From the NCBI RefSeq assembly GCF_003072505.1, contig NZ_NTGB01000001.1:2883046-2947045 (forward strand): a DNA stretch of 64,000 nucleotides, given 5' to 3'. Numbering within the stretch: the stretch's first letter is position 1; the number at the start of each line of letters is the position of its first letter. This stretch comes from Polynucleobacter rarus (GTDB taxonomy: Bacteria; Pseudomonadota; Gammaproteobacteria; Burkholderiales; Burkholderiaceae). A program made the position numbers and the translations under genes. Under the pieces are notes generated by a model. That model ran no database searches. It was not told the DNA's origin and worked only from the letters and a program-made list of their open reading frames with translations. Positions 1 to 10,263 of this stretch are shown here, piece after piece.

Positions 1-1
1 G

Positions 2-1069
2 CTTATGCATAGCATTGCGCGCTTGATAGAAAAATTCTCCTATGATGGTAAACGATTGAAACCGCGTGAGGTAGTAGAAGGTTTCGATATGACGATTCAT
101 GATGAGTTAGATCTGTTGCGTGAAGCCGCGAATTGCAGTCAGTTACGCAGAAATTTTGAAGGCTCCACAAAAATTATGATCCCAGAAGTACACTGGGATT
201 ATTGCCATCCGAATGTGATGGTAATGGAAAGAATGTACGGTATTTCTATTGCGAAACTAGATGAGCTTAAAGCGGCGGGTGTGGACTTAAGGCTTCTTGC
301 AGTTGACGGGGTTGAAGTCTTTTTTACACAAGCTTTTGCCCATGGCTTTTTTCATGCAGATATGCATCCGGGTAATATTATGGTGAGCACAGCACCTGAA
401 ACCTTTGGTCGACTCATTTCACTTGACTTCGGTATTGTTGGAACTTTATCTGAGGTAGATAAAAACTATTTAGTCCAAAACTTTTTAGCCTTTTTTAATC
501 GTGACTATCATCGGGTTGCAGCCCTTCATATTGAATCTGGATGGGTTCCAGAAGAAACGAAAGTAGAAGAACTAGAAGGAGCTGTTCGTGCAGTTTGTGA
601 GCCTTATTTCGATCGCCCCCTTAAAGATATCTCCTTAGGACTAGTCTTACTACGACTTTTCCAAACCTCTAGAAGATTTAAAGTAGAAATCCAACCCCAA
701 TTAACCTTGTTACAAAAAACGCTACTCAATGTAGAGGGGTTAGGGCGTCAGCTTGATCCTGACTTAGATTTGTGGAAGACAGTGAAGCCAATTATGCAAA
801 ATTGGATGAATGAACAAGTCGGCTTCAAGGGGTTTTTCCATAAAATTCAAAAAGAGGCACCACATTGGGCTCAATCCATTCCTACTATTCCTAGACTCAT
901 CACTACACTGTTAGAAAAGAATATCAACAGTAAACAAGAGCAGCAATTGGATGACTTGATTCATCAGTTAAAAATGTCAAAAAACACAAATTTGCCATGG
1001 AAATTGATTAGTATCTTTTTGATAGGATTTTGTACTGGCGGATTCACACTTCTTTTATTGATTAACTAA
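2..1069 (+). CDS. ubiB: UbiB-family atypical kinase/ATPase for ubiquinone biosynthesis, 3' part only
   Basis: This is the C-terminal part of the ABC1/ADCK/UbiB family protein that supports aerobic ubiquinone synthesis at the inner membrane. The open frame runs off the left edge, so the true start lies outside the window and the ATG at base 5 is internal. Visible family motifs are the catalytic-loop HADMHPGN about 115 residues in and the metal-binding DFG in [10 protein letters not shown] about 30 residues later. The last 20 or so residues are a hydrophobic segment, as usual for UbiB membrane anchoring. The N-terminal KxGQ motif and lysine are missing only because of the window edge. The stop is 13 bases before the next gene. 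Confidence 0.93.
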   Translation, partial: LMHSIARLIEKFSYDGKRLKPREVVEGFDMTIHDELDLLREAANCSQLRRNFEGSTKIMIPEVHWDYCHPNVMVMERMYGISIAKLDELKAAGVDLRLLAVDGVEVFFTQAFAHGFFHADMHPGNIMVSTAPETFGRLISLDFGIVGTLSEVDKNYLVQNFLAFFNRDYHRVAALHIESGWVPEETKVEELEGAVRAVCEPYFDRPLKDISLGLVLLRLFQTSRRFKVEIQPQLTLLQKTLLNVEGLGRQLDPDLDLWKTVKPIMQNWMNEQVGFKGFFHKIQKEAPHWAQSIPTIPRLITTLLEKNINSKQEQQLDDLIHQLKMSKNTNLPWKLISIFLIGFCTGGFTLLLLIN

Positions 1070-1082
1070 CTTACTTTTTCTC

Positions 1083-2510
1083 ATGCTTTTTTGGTATGTA
1101 ATTGCATATTGGGTAGTCTCAGTTGCCATTGGGTTAATTGCTTCTTTAAAAGTCAAGAATGCGACTGACTTTGCTGCTGCAGGTCATAGTTTGCCGATGT
1201 ATGTAGTCACCGCCACAGTTTTTGCGACATGGTTTGGTGCTGAAGCAGTACTTGGTGCCCCAGCCACTTTTCTTAACGGTGGATTGGCTGCAGTAGTTGC
1301 TGATCCCTTTGGTTCATCTCTTTGCCTAATCTTAGTTGGCCTCTTCTTTGCCAAACCACTTTATCAAAAAAAGTTTCTGACCATCGGTGATTTTTATCGA
1401 GAAAAGTATGGCAGAACAGTCGAAATATTAATTACTTTGTGTATTGCAGCCTCCTATTTAGGTTGGGTCTCTGCTCAAATTATGGCCTTAGGCCTTGTAT
1501 TTCATGTGGCTTCTGAAGGGGCAATTAGCCAAAATACTGGGATGTTAATAGGTTCAGGAAGTGTTTTAATTTATACGCTTTTTGGCGGGATGTGGGCTGT
1601 TGCAATTACTGATTTTTTACAAATGATTATTGTTGTTATCGGACTGTTTTTTATTGGTCATGAAATTACCCTTCAAACTGGTGGCGTAATGCCTGTCATC
1701 GAACATGCAAATCAGGCTGGTCTTTTTAACTTTTTCCCCGAGGCAAATGCAACAGCGATTATTGGATTTGTTTCTGCACTGTGCACAATGATGTTGGGTT
1801 CAATTCCACAGCAGGACGTTTTTCAGAGGGTGACGTCGTCCAAAACTTCACAGATTGCTCAAAATGCAGCAATCCTTGGTGGTATTTTATATTTCTGTTT
1901 TGCATTTCTTCCCATGTTCTTGGCCTACTCAGCCACCATGATTGATCCTGAATTAGTTAAAACCAATATGGAAACAGATTCACAATTGGTTTTGCCGCAA
2001 TTAATTTTGAAACATACGCCACTATTTGCTCAAGTAATGTTTTTTGGTGCTTTACTCTCGGCATTAAAGAGTTGTGCCAGTGCGACGCTACTGGCTCCTT
2101 CTGTTTCGATTTCAGAGAATATTATTAAAGGAAGCTTTAAACATTTAAATCCTCGTCAAATGCTGTTAGTAATGAGAATAACCGTGTTAGTTTTTACTGT
2201 ATTGGTCACCATTTTGGCAATGCACTCTGATTTATCTATTTTTAAAATGGTAGAAAGTGCCTACAAAGTTACTCTCGTCAGCGCTTTTATTCCTTTAGTT
2301 TTTGGAATTTATTGGAAAAAAGCCAATTCAATCGGTGGACTTTTGTCTGTTTTACTAGGTTTTAGCACTTGGATATTGTCAGAAATTGCCTTCTCGGAGG
2401 CGATGGTACCCCCACAATTGGTTGGTTTACTCTTTAGTTTGTTTGGCATGGTCGCTGGTAGCCTTTTGATCTCTTCTGATTTAATTCGTAAGACAGAACC
2501 ACTCTCTTAG
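1083..2510 (+). CDS. Sodium:solute symporter (SSS) family permease
   Basis: The 475-residue protein is almost entirely hydrophobic with about 13 predicted membrane spans, which fits the SSS/SLC5 family of sodium-coupled importers. Family features include the N-terminal AAGHSLPMYVVTATVFATWF region, the FGGMWAVAITDFLQM segment near residue 165, and a conserved AKPLYQKKFLTIGDFY loop. The substrate cannot be read from sequence; relatives carry organic acids, amino acids, sugars or vitamins. It starts with ATG 13 bases after ubiB. It lies between ubiB and the DUF502-aspS pair, possibly cotranscribed but functionally unrelated to ubiquinone synthesis. Confidence 0.85.
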   Translation: MLFWYVIAYWVVSVAIGLIASLKVKNATDFAAAGHSLPMYVVTATVFATWFGAEAVLGAPATFLNGGLAAVVADPFGSSLCLILVGLFFAKPLYQKKFLTIGDFYREKYGRTVEILITLCIAASYLGWVSAQIMALGLVFHVASEGAISQNTGMLIGSGSVLIYTLFGGMWAVAITDFLQMIIVVIGLFFIGHEITLQTGGVMPVIEHANQAGLFNFFPEANATAIIGFVSALCTMMLGSIPQQDVFQRVTSSKTSQIAQNAAILGGILYFCFAFLPMFLAYSATMIDPELVKTNMETDSQLVLPQLILKHTPLFAQVMFFGALLSALKSCASATLLAPSVSISENIIKGSFKHLNPRQMLLVMRITVLVFTVLVTILAMHSDLSIFKMVESAYKVTLVSAFIPLVFGIYWKKANSIGGLLSVLLGFSTWILSEIAFSEAMVPPQLVGLLFSLFGMVAGSLLISSDLIRKTEPLS

Positions 2511-2571
2511 ATTTTCCTAATCTTCCATCATGAACTCAAAAGATGGATAATAGAGGATTAAGGTAAAAAAC

Positions 2572-3195
2572 ATGAAAAAATACTTCATCGCTGGAATACT
2601 CGTTTGGGCTCCGCTGGCTATTACTATTTGGGTAATAACCTGGGCACTTGGTATTTTGGACGGCGTTTTTGGCTCCGTAATGCAGGCAATCATTACAGTC
2701 ATGCCAACAAGTTCGACCGTACCATTGGTCAATTTTAGGAATATTCCTGGGGTTGGAATTCTGATTGTCATTTTTAGTATGATGCTGACTGGGATGATTG
2801 CAATTACCTTCGCTGGTCGTTGGTGGTTAAAAATTTGGGAACGTATTCTTAACAAAATTCCAATTGTTCGATCGATTTACTCCAGTGTGAAACAGGTTTC
2901 AGACACATTACTTTCTAGTAGTGGGGAAGCTTTTAAGAAAGCAGTGCTGATTCGTTATCCCCATCAAGATTCTTGGGCCTTAGCATTTCAGACCGGTACT
3001 CCTATGCGAGAAGTAGCTGAAAAGTTGGGAACTCCCCATATTCATGTTTTTCTTCCGACAACACCTAACCCTACTTCTGGGTTTTTTATGATTGTGCCAA
3101 AGGATAGTGTTATCGAGCTTTCAATCTCGGTCGAAGATGCCTTGAAGCATATTGTCTCAATGGGCACCGTGCCTCCAGCGGGTCAAGAACTTTAA
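2572..3195 (+). CDS. DUF502 family inner-membrane protein
   Basis: The 207-residue protein has two hydrophobic segments near the N terminus (about residues 5-28 and 55-80), followed by a soluble domain. It matches the DUF502 family, whose members are often found just upstream of aspS in betaproteobacteria, as here. Family-typical stretches are [19 protein letters not shown] at the start, the [13 protein letters not shown] motif around residue 97, and [11 protein letters not shown] toward the end. Its biochemical role is not established. A purine-rich AAGGT lies upstream of the ATG, and aspS begins 29 bases downstream, so the two are likely cotranscribed. Confidence 0.85.
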   Translation: MKKYFIAGILVWAPLAITIWVITWALGILDGVFGSVMQAIITVMPTSSTVPLVNFRNIPGVGILIVIFSMMLTGMIAITFAGRWWLKIWERILNKIPIVRSIYSSVKQVSDTLLSSSGEAFKKAVLIRYPHQDSWALAFQTGTPMREVAEKLGTPHIHVFLPTTPNPTSGFFMIVPKDSVIELSISVEDALKHIVSMGTVPPAGQEL

Positions 3196-3224
3196 TTATT
3201 CAATTTTTATCAAAAGGTTTGTGT

Positions 3225-5027
3225 ATGTCAATTCGTAGTCACTCAGCAGGATTAGTTACAGAAAAAGAAATTGGCGAAGAGGTCAGTGTTGCAGGTTGGG
3301 TAAATAGAAGAAGAGATCATGGTGGAGTCATTTTCATCGATCTTAGAGATAGCCATGGTTTTGTTCAAGTGGTATGTGACCCTGACAAAGAAGAAGTTTT
3401 TAAAAATGCCGAAGGCGTTAGAAATGAATTTTGTATCCAAGTAAAAGGTCTAGTGAGAGCACGTCCTGAAGGAACACAAAATGCAGAATTAACTACCGGA
3501 AAGATTGAAATTCTTTGCAAAGAGTTAAATGTTTTAAATGCTTCAGTAACCCCTCCATTTTTATTAGATGACGATAATTTATCCGAAACAACCCGCCTGA
3601 CCCATCGCGTTTTAGATTTACGCCGCCCACAGATGCAAAAGAATTTGCGCCTACGCTATAACGTAGCGATGGAATGTAGAAAATATTTAGATAACTCTGG
3701 TTTTATCGATATCGAAACACCGATGTTAACCAAAAGTACCCCAGAAGGTGCCCGTGATTATTTAGTGCCATCTCGCGTACATGATGGTCAATTTTTTGCC
3801 TTACCCCAATCTCCGCAGTTGTTTAAACAATTATTAATGGTGGCTGGTTTCGAGCGTTATTACCAAATTGTTAAATGTTTCCGCGATGAAGATTTAAGAG
3901 CAGATCGCCAGCCTGAATTTACGCAAATCGACTGTGAAACTTCCTTTATGGATGAGTTAGAAATTCGTGATTTGTTTGAAAATATGATCCGTCATATTTT
4001 TAAGACAGTCATGGATGTTGAACTCGCCAATCCATTTCCAGTTATGCCCTATTCTGAGGCAATGGCAGTCTACGGTTCAGATAAACCTGACTTACGAGTG
4101 AATTTGAAATTCACGGAGTTAACCGACGTCATGAAAGATGTAGACTTCAAGGTTTTCTCTGGCCCAGCTAATTCTGATAACGGTCGAGTGGTTGGTTTAC
4201 GTATTCCTTCAGGTGCTGAAATTTCCAGAAGTGAAATTGATGAATATACAAAATTTGTCAGTATTTACGGTGCCAAGGGATTAGCTTGGATTAAAGTGAA
4301 TCAAATTGCAGAAGGTCGCAACGGCTTACAATCACCGATTGTCAAAAATCTGCACGATGAAGCTTTAAAAGCGATTTTAGAAAGAACTGGCGCACAGGAT
4401 GGCGATATCATTTTCTTTGGTGCAGATACCATCAAAGTAGTTAATGATTCGATGGGTGCACTCCGCGTGAAGATTGGTCACTCCGATTGGAGTAGTCAAA
4501 AAGGCCTTTTCACAAAAGCCTGGCAACCATTATGGGTAGTTGATTTCCCAATGTTTGAATACGACGATGAAAACGCTCGTTGGGTTGCATGTCACCATCC
4601 ATTTACTAGTCCAAAAGACGAGCATTTAAGTATTTTGGATTCTGATCCAAGCAGTTGTTTAGCTAAGGCTTACGATATGGTTCTCAATGGTTGGGAAATC
4701 GGTGGCGGGTCAGTCCGTATTCATAAAGAATCTGTACAAAGTGAAGTATTCCGTGCCTTAAAAATTGGCCCTAAGGAAGCCCAAGCAAAATTTGGTTTCC
4801 TATTGGATGCATTGAAATATGGAGCTCCTCCTCATGGTGGTATAGCATTTGGTCTTGATCGTATTGTGACGATGATGACGGGTGCCGACTCCATTCGTGA
4901 CGTGATTGCATTCCCTAAAACACAAAGAGCGCAATGCCTGTTGACGCAAGCACCGAGTTTTGTGGATGAGAAGCAACTCAGAGAATTACATATTCGTTTA
5001 CGAAATACAACTCAAACCACTTTATAA
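3225..5027 (+). CDS. aspS: Aspartate--tRNA(Asp/Asn) ligase
   Basis: A class II aminoacyl-tRNA synthetase that charges tRNA with aspartate; bacterial forms in organisms with GatCAB may also charge tRNA-Asn. At 600 residues it has the usual bacterial length. It contains an N-terminal OB-fold anticodon-binding domain ([21 protein letters not shown]), motif 2 with [18 protein letters not shown] near residue 218, the bacterial GAD insertion, and motif 3 [11 protein letters not shown] near residue 538. A TTG two codons upstream (base 3219) is also in frame. I chose the ATG at 3225 because AAAAGG at 3212-3217 is spaced correctly for it. A clear terminator follows the stop. Confidence 0.97.
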   Translation: MSIRSHSAGLVTEKEIGEEVSVAGWVNRRRDHGGVIFIDLRDSHGFVQVVCDPDKEEVFKNAEGVRNEFCIQVKGLVRARPEGTQNAELTTGKIEILCKELNVLNASVTPPFLLDDDNLSETTRLTHRVLDLRRPQMQKNLRLRYNVAMECRKYLDNSGFIDIETPMLTKSTPEGARDYLVPSRVHDGQFFALPQSPQLFKQLLMVAGFERYYQIVKCFRDEDLRADRQPEFTQIDCETSFMDELEIRDLFENMIRHIFKTVMDVELANPFPVMPYSEAMAVYGSDKPDLRVNLKFTELTDVMKDVDFKVFSGPANSDNGRVVGLRIPSGAEISRSEIDEYTKFVSIYGAKGLAWIKVNQIAEGRNGLQSPIVKNLHDEALKAILERTGAQDGDIIFFGADTIKVVNDSMGALRVKIGHSDWSSQKGLFTKAWQPLWVVDFPMFEYDDENARWVACHHPFTSPKDEHLSILDSDPSSCLAKAYDMVLNGWEIGGGSVRIHKESVQSEVFRALKIGPKEAQAKFGFLLDALKYGAPPHGGIAFGLDRIVTMMTGADSIRDVIAFPKTQRAQCLLTQAPSFVDEKQLRELHIRLRNTTQTTL

Positions 5028-5033
5028 ATCAAT

Positions 5034-5060
5034 ATCCCACTCTAGTAGTGGGATTTTTTT
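5034..5060 (+). terminator. Rho-independent terminator after aspS
   Basis: A perfect 7-base-pair stem, ATCCCAC (5034-5040) with GTGGGAT (5048-5054), encloses a 7-base loop and is followed by a run of T to 5060. It lies 7 bases after the aspS stop, ends the ubiB-aspS transcription unit and precedes the ABC exporter gene. Confidence 0.88.
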
Positions 5061-5072
5061 GGAAATATATCT

Positions 5073-6902
5073 ATGCGTCCTTCCGCAGATAGAGGATCAC
5101 CTGTCCCACCATCACAACCATTAGATGATGGCAAGACAATTAAAACGCTACTTCCCTACGTCTTAAAGTATCCCTTAAGAGTCACTTTAGCAATGAGTTG
5201 TTTGATACTCGCAAAAGTATCTAATATTGGTATTCCTGTAGTTCTCAAGCATCTGATCGATAATTTATCTTTTGCTCCAAACGATCCGAAACGCTATTTG
5301 ATTTTTCCATTGAGTTTAATTCTGGCATATGGACTATTGAGACTTTCAAGCTCAGTCTTTACAGAACTTCGAGAATTTTTATTCGCCAAGGTCACACAAA
5401 ACGCTATCCGTCAGATAGCGATTGAAGTGTTCCAACATTTACATGCTATGTCCTTGAGGTTCCATCTAGGTAGACAAACCGGTGGAGTAAGTCGGGATAT
5501 TGATCGTGGTTCGCGAGGGATTCAGTCGCTGATTTCTTACTCGCTCTACAGCATCGTTCCTACTTGTATAGAATTTTTAATCGTTTTAGTCTACCTGGGC
5601 TGGAATTATGATTGGGTCTTTGCTGGGATTACTTTTATTGCCATTGCTTTTTATATCCTTTTTACTGTAAAAGTTACCGAATGGAGAAGTAAATATCGTC
5701 GCAAAATGAATGAGATGGATACCAGCGCCAATCAAAAAGCGATTGATTCATTATTAAACTTTGAGACAGTTAAATATTTTGGTAATGAATCCTTTGAAAC
5801 GAAACGTTACGATACATTCTTAGTGAGTTATCAGGCTGCTGCAATCAAATCGCAAAAGTCTTTAGCTGTTTTAAATGTTGGTCAACAATGTATTATTGTG
5901 GTGGGTTTAATTGCCATTTTATGGCGGGCGGTTGCGGGTGTAGAGGCGGGTAAACTCACCTTAGGTGATCTGGTTTTGATCAATACCTTGATGATTCAGT
6001 TATATATTCCCTTAAACTTTTTAGGTGTGATTTACAGGGAGATTAAGCAGGCGTTAATCGACATGGGCAACATGTTCGGAATCTTATCAAAAAATAAGGA
6101 AGTACAAGATATTCCTAATGCAGGAACTTTAAAATTATTGAACCCTAAAATTGGTCCGACCATTGTTTTTGATAATGTTTATTTTGCATACGAGTCAAAT
6201 CGCGCCATCTTAAAAGGCGTCTCCTTTGAAATAAAGGCTGGCAGCACAACCGCAGTTGTGGGACATAGCGGTGCTGGGAAAAGTACTTTATCCCGATTAC
6301 TCTTTAGATTTTACGACATTCAATCTGGTGTTATTACTATAGATGGCCAAGACATTAGTAAATATCAGCAAAGTAGTTTAAGAATGTTGATAGGAATAGT
6401 ACCTCAAGACACCGTACTATTTAACGACACGATTGGCTATAACATTTCTTATGGCAAACCAGGTGCAAGTCAGGAGGAGATTGAGACTGCAGCTCGTACA
6501 GCGCATATTCACGATTTTATTATGAGCCTGCCTGACGGTTATAAGACAGCAGTTGGTGAACGCGGATTAAAACTTTCTGGTGGTGAAAAGCAACGTGTTG
6601 CGATTGCTCGGACTTTATTAAAAAATCCCGCCCTCGTTATTTTTGATGAGGCTACCTCTGCCTTAGATTCAAAAACTGAAAATGCAATTCAGTTAGAAAT
6701 TGATCGATTAACAGTAAATCGAACCTCCCTAGTGATTGCCCATCGACTATCAACAGTGATTAATGCAGAGCAAATTTTAGTGATGGATGATGGCAAAATT
6801 GTTGAAAGAGGCACTCACGAAGAATTAATCGGGTTGCAAGGAAAGTATGCTGAAATTTGGCAACTCCAACAAAAAGAAGCAAGGGATGAGGAAGTCAGTT
6901 AA
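5073..6902 (+). CDS. ATM1/HMT1-type ABC exporter, fused permease and ATPase
   Basis: The 609-residue half-transporter fuses an ABC type-1 membrane domain (about residues 35-320, six spans) to a nucleotide-binding domain. Walker A GHSGAGKST lies near residue 397, the signature LSGGEKQRVAIARTL near 499, Walker B LVIFDEATSALD near 521, and the H-loop in VIAHRLST. The membrane-domain sequence and the segment NFETVKYFGNE are typical of the ATM1/HMT1 group. Those exporters move glutathione-linked sulfur or metal species in mitochondria and related bacteria. It would work as a homodimer in the inner membrane. The substrate is an inference from family membership. The start is just after the aspS terminator, and the stop is 4 bases before the next gene. 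Confidence 0.9.
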   Translation: MRPSADRGSPVPPSQPLDDGKTIKTLLPYVLKYPLRVTLAMSCLILAKVSNIGIPVVLKHLIDNLSFAPNDPKRYLIFPLSLILAYGLLRLSSSVFTELREFLFAKVTQNAIRQIAIEVFQHLHAMSLRFHLGRQTGGVSRDIDRGSRGIQSLISYSLYSIVPTCIEFLIVLVYLGWNYDWVFAGITFIAIAFYILFTVKVTEWRSKYRRKMNEMDTSANQKAIDSLLNFETVKYFGNESFETKRYDTFLVSYQAAAIKSQKSLAVLNVGQQCIIVVGLIAILWRAVAGVEAGKLTLGDLVLINTLMIQLYIPLNFLGVIYREIKQALIDMGNMFGILSKNKEVQDIPNAGTLKLLNPKIGPTIVFDNVYFAYESNRAILKGVSFEIKAGSTTAVVGHSGAGKSTLSRLLFRFYDIQSGVITIDGQDISKYQQSSLRMLIGIVPQDTVLFNDTIGYNISYGKPGASQEEIETAARTAHIHDFIMSLPDGYKTAVGERGLKLSGGEKQRVAIARTLLKNPALVIFDEATSALDSKTENAIQLEIDRLTVNRTSLVIAHRLSTVINAEQILVMDDGKIVERGTHEELIGLQGKYAEIWQLQQKEARDEEVS

Positions 6903-6906
6903 ATCA

Positions 6907-8244
6907 ATGAGCCAAGTTAGCGTAAAACAAATACTTTTTGGAGCTTATCAAGCTGCCTTGAATGTGGCAGATCCTCAAATTGCCCTTCCTAAAGCCTTAG
7001 AAAAAGCATTTCCAGATGGACTCCAGGGTAAATGTTTGGTGATTGGCGCCGGGAAGGCAAGTGCTTCAATGGCGGATGCTTTTGAAAAACACGCCTTATC
7101 TTATTGGCCACAACTGGAAGTTAGTGGGGTGGTAGTGACTAGATATCAACATGATCTTTCCGACCCATTGCCGAATAGAAAGATTTCTGTTCTTCAAGCA
7201 GCACACCCCGTCCCGGATCAAGCTTGTGTAGATGCATCTAAAGAAATCTTAAAACGTATTGAAAAGCTAAAGGCGAGTGATCATCTGATTGTATTAATTT
7301 CAGGGGGAGGGTCTAGTCTTCTGACATTACCGGTCGATGGAATCGAACTGCAAGAAATGCAAAATCTGACACAGGTATTGCTCAAAAGTGGAGCGCCAAT
7401 TGAGCAAATGAACGTAGTCAGAAAACACTTGTCTCAAATACAAGGTGGCAATTTGGCGCGTTTAGCCGTCTCTAAGGGGGTTAAAGTCCATGCCTTTATT
7501 ATTTCAGATGTGATTGGGGATGAACCTGCTGATATTGCTAGCGGCCCCTGTGCAGTTGATCCTTCAACGTATCAAGATGCGATTCATATTTTGCAGACAT
7601 ATCAATTGGATGAATCCAAAATTAGTCCAAAAATACTCAAGCATTTAAGAGCGGGTGCATTGGGTAATGTACCTGAAACACTAAAAGAAACCGATCTAGA
7701 AGTGACCCAGATTGAGAATAATGTGTATGCAACAGCGATGCAAAGTCTTGCTAACGCTGCAAAATATTGTGATAGTTTTGGTATTCAAACAATTGTGTTG
7801 GGCGACCGGATTAGTGGCGAGTCCAAAGAGCAAGCATTCATTCAGTTAAAGCAAATCAAAGAATTACAAAAAAGCAACCCGAATCAAACTATTGCACTCA
7901 TTTCGGGTGGCGAGACAACCGTAACAATTCCTCCCAATGTAAATGGGCGCGGTGGTCGCTGCGCAGAGTTTTTACTTGCTCTTCTTGACGCCAGTCAAGG
8001 GATAGAAAACTTATCTGCCTTGGCTGCAGATACGGATGGTATTGATGGTAGTGAAGATAATGCAGGCGCTTATTTTGATCAAGATGTAATCAAAAAAGCT
8101 AAAGAACTAGGCTTAGATACCCAATATTATTTAAAAGCTCATGACTCTTATGGGTTCTTTGCGCAGGCAAAAGGCCTAGTTATGACAGGGCCGACTCTTA
8201 CGAACGTAAATGACTTTAGAATACTTTTAATTAATCCCAAATAA
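6907..8244 (+). CDS. Glycerate 2-kinase / hydroxypyruvate reductase family (MOFRL) protein
   Basis: A 445-residue member of the GckA/TtuD family, usually annotated as glycerate 2-kinase and historically as hydroxypyruvate reductase. It phosphorylates D-glycerate to 2-phosphoglycerate for entry into glycolysis. The N-terminal DUF4147 domain shows the [18 protein letters not shown] motif and [10 protein letters not shown]. The C-terminal MOFRL domain shows [24 protein letters not shown] and [18 protein letters not shown]. The ATG at 6907 gives the family-typical N terminus, and GAGGAAG lies 12 bases upstream; an in-frame ATG at 6886 is an alternative. The gene nearly abuts the ABC exporter and pyrC, suggesting one transcript. 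Confidence 0.9.
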   Translation: MSQVSVKQILFGAYQAALNVADPQIALPKALEKAFPDGLQGKCLVIGAGKASASMADAFEKHALSYWPQLEVSGVVVTRYQHDLSDPLPNRKISVLQAAHPVPDQACVDASKEILKRIEKLKASDHLIVLISGGGSSLLTLPVDGIELQEMQNLTQVLLKSGAPIEQMNVVRKHLSQIQGGNLARLAVSKGVKVHAFIISDVIGDEPADIASGPCAVDPSTYQDAIHILQTYQLDESKISPKILKHLRAGALGNVPETLKETDLEVTQIENNVYATAMQSLANAAKYCDSFGIQTIVLGDRISGESKEQAFIQLKQIKELQKSNPNQTIALISGGETTVTIPPNVNGRGGRCAEFLLALLDASQGIENLSALAADTDGIDGSEDNAGAYFDQDVIKKAKELGLDTQYYLKAHDSYGFFAQAKGLVMTGPTLTNVNDFRILLINPK

Positions 8245-8248
8245 AAAA

Positions 8249-9313
8249 ATGACTTCTACTACTAAATTAACAATTACCCAGCCCGATGATTGGCACCTAC
8301 ATCTGCGTGACGGCGTTGTACTAAAAGATGTTTTAGGCCACACAAGTAGACAATTTGGTCGTGCCATCGTCATGCCCAATTTACGTCCGCCAATTACGAC
8401 AGTTGAATTAGCTCTGCAATATCAAGCGCGAATATTACAAGCAATAAAGGAGTTGCCTGAGAATAGTCAATCCTTTGTGCCGCTAATGACGCTCTATTTA
8501 ACAGATAACACGAAGGCCTCTGAAATTGCTAAAGCGAAAGAGGCTGGGATTGTGGCACTGAAACTGTATCCAGCGGGCGCGACTACCAATAGTGATGCTG
8601 GTGTAACAAATTTAGCAAAATGTGATGAGGTTTTAGATGCAATGGCGCAGCATAACCTTCCATTGTTGGTTCATGGTGAGGTCACGAGTGCAGAGATCGA
8701 TTTATTTGATCGGGAGGCAATTTTTATTGAAGAGGTTCTGCATCCATTAAGAATGCGCCATCCCCAATTAAGAGTGGTATTTGAGCACATTACGACTTCG
8801 CAAGCTGTTGACTACGTCAATACAACGGATACTGCTAATTTAGGTGAAATTGCTGCGACCATCACAGCCCATCATTTGCTTTATAACCGAAATGCTATTT
8901 TCCTTGGTGGGATTCGCCCTCATTTTTATTGCTTGCCAGTATTAAAAAGGGAACAACATCGCCTGGCTTTACTCAACGCGGCGACAAGTGATTCGAAGCG
9001 CTTTTTCTTAGGCACCGACAGCGCACCGCATTCTAAGCATTTAAAAGAAAATGAATGTGGCTGTGCGGGATGTTTTACAGCACCTCAAGCGGTGGAGTTT
9101 TATGCTCAAGCTTTTGATTCTGTTGGTAAATTACAACAACTTGAAGCTTTTGCATCCTTTAGGGGACCAGATTTTTACGGACTTCCTAGAAACACGAAGC
9201 AAATTACGCTTGAAAAAACTTCACAAACAATCCCCTCAACTTACCAATTTGGTGAGGAAGAAATAGTGCCGCTCAATGCAGGAAAGTCACTCGATTGGAC
9301 ATTTCTAGGTTAG
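8249..9313 (+). CDS. pyrC: Dihydroorotase
   Basis: Cyclises N-carbamoyl-L-aspartate to dihydroorotate, the third step of pyrimidine synthesis. The 354-residue protein is a class II PyrC. Zinc ligands are visible as H16 and H18 in DWHLHLRDG, the carbamylated lysine K105 in ALKLYPAG, histidines in LLVHGEV and FEHITT, and the catalytic aspartate in [10 protein letters not shown]. The start is 4 bases after the glycerate kinase stop. The 3' end lies only a few bases before the RNase P RNA gene, with no terminator between them. Confidence 0.97.
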   Translation: MTSTTKLTITQPDDWHLHLRDGVVLKDVLGHTSRQFGRAIVMPNLRPPITTVELALQYQARILQAIKELPENSQSFVPLMTLYLTDNTKASEIAKAKEAGIVALKLYPAGATTNSDAGVTNLAKCDEVLDAMAQHNLPLLVHGEVTSAEIDLFDREAIFIEEVLHPLRMRHPQLRVVFEHITTSQAVDYVNTTDTANLGEIAATITAHHLLYNRNAIFLGGIRPHFYCLPVLKREQHRLALLNAATSDSKRFFLGTDSAPHSKHLKENECGCAGCFTAPQAVEFYAQAFDSVGKLQQLEAFASFRGPDFYGLPRNTKQITLEKTSQTIPSTYQFGEEEIVPLNAGKSLDWTFLG

Positions 9314-9320
9314 ACTAGCG

Positions 9321-9628
9321 GTGCAGAGTTGGTTAGGCAACCGCCGCTTGAAAGAGGGGAGGAAAGTCCGGACTCCATAGGGAAGGGTGATGGCTAACGG
9401 CCATCCATGGTGACATGAGGAATAGGGCCACAGAGACGAGCGTATTTAGTTACGGTGAAACGCGGTAACCTCCACTCGGAGCAATCTCAAATAGGCAGGC
9501 ATTGAGGCGTCCCGCTGAGCCTGCGGGTAGAGAGCTTGAACCCATTGGTAACAATGGGTCTAGAGGAATGATTGCCCCCGGACGAAAGTTCGGTCGACAG
9601 AATCCGGCTTATCGACCAACTCTGCCAC
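9321..9628 (+). ncRNA. rnpB: RNase P RNA, bacterial class A
   Basis: The catalytic RNA that removes 5' leaders from pre-tRNA. Conserved landmarks are all present: the 5' P1 strand GCAGAGTTGGT (9323-9333), the CR-I core GAGGGGAGGAAAGTCCGG from about 9354, the later conserved core GACGAAAGTTCGGT, and the 3' core ACAGAATCCGGCTTATCG. The 3' strand ACCAACTCTGC (9615-9625) closes P1. The roughly 308-nucleotide length is slightly short for the class, consistent with some reduced peripheral helices. The exact ends are estimated from the P1 pairing. It starts right after pyrC and points toward the convergent osmC-like gene. Confidence 0.95.
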
Positions 9629-9657
9629 TTTCAATCAGCCCTTATATCTATTGGACT

Positions 9658-10080
9658 TTAAGCTTCTTTTACTTCAATACTATGGGTGATCGAGGCAGTC
9701 TTACCCAGCATAATCGTTGCTGAGCAATATTTTTCATGAGATAAATCTACTGCCTTTTGTACGCGATTCAAATCTAGATTTTTACCTGTAACCACAAAGG
9801 TCATGTGAATATTTGTAAAAACTTTTGGATCTTCTTCGGCGCGAGTTGCATTGAGTTTAACTTCACAACCACGAATATCTTGCCGAGCTTTTTTTAAAAT
9901 CATTACTACATCAAAAGCCGTACAACCTCCTGCACCTGCTAATAAAAGTTCCATCGGTCTTGGCGCTAAGTTTCTGCCACCCGCTTCTGGGGCGCCGTCC
10001 ATATTAACTAAATGACCACTACCAACCTCAGCAGAAAAACTCATACCATCAATGCCGAGCCAATTTACCTTACACTCCAT
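9658..10080 (-). CDS. OsmC family protein
   Basis: A 140-residue OsmC/YhfA-type protein. Family members are small dimeric cytoplasmic proteins, and several reduce organic hydroperoxides with two cysteines. Family features are the RPMELLLAGAGGCTAFDVVMILKK helix carrying the first conserved cysteine and the SHEKYCSATIMLGKTASITHSIE C-terminal motif carrying the second. The YhfA-like subgroup is not clearly a peroxidase, so I give no symbol. It is transcribed toward rnpB. Its upstream region is shared with the divergent candidate small RNA. Confidence 0.9.
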   Translation of the reverse strand: MECKVNWLGIDGMSFSAEVGSGHLVNMDGAPEAGGRNLAPRPMELLLAGAGGCTAFDVVMILKKARQDIRGCEVKLNATRAEEDPKVFTNIHMTFVVTGKNLDLNRVQKAVDLSHEKYCSATIMLGKTASITHSIEVKEA

Positions 10081-10182
10081 AGCGCACTTTCAAAAAAAAT
10101 GAATAAAAGGCTTTACCTAGTAAATACCCTAATATATAATTACCCTATTGCACGAATTAATTTAAATATGTTTAAATTAATT

Positions 10183-10263
10183 CAATTTTACTGCTACAGA
10201 TGTCTCCTCCACCCAAACAAAGGTGGAATTCATAGCCCAGAGTTTACCTCTGGGCTTTTTTTT
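10183..10263 (+). ncRNA. Candidate small RNA with anti-Shine-Dalgarno motif
   Basis: No protein is evident in 10081-10406, but this segment has the layout of a roughly 80-nucleotide sRNA. A promoter-like pair, TTGCAC (10148-10153) and TTTAAA (10171-10176) with 17-base spacing, lies upstream. Next comes CTCCTCC (10204-10210), complementary to ribosome binding sites. A hairpin follows, TCCACC (10208-10213) with GGTGGA (10222-10227), and then a strong intrinsic terminator. The 5' end is inferred from the promoter guess. The family is not recognised. It could instead be the terminated leader of the rplM transcript. Confidence 0.45.
10234..10263 (+). terminator. Rho-independent terminator upstream of rplM
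   Basis: A 9-base-pair stem, AGCCCAGAG (10234-10242) with CTCTGGGCT (10248-10256), has a 5-base loop and is followed by a run of eight T. No plus-strand protein gene ends just before it, which is why a small RNA is proposed. Confidence 0.88.

Noticed and set aside
2517..2855. Minus-strand open frame of 112 codons opposite the DUF502 gene
   Set aside because: It lies antisense to a well-supported gene, has no family features and lacks a ribosome binding site.
9502..9723. Open frame of 73 codons on the plus strand
   Set aside because: It lies mostly within the RNase P RNA, whose conserved core explains the sequence.
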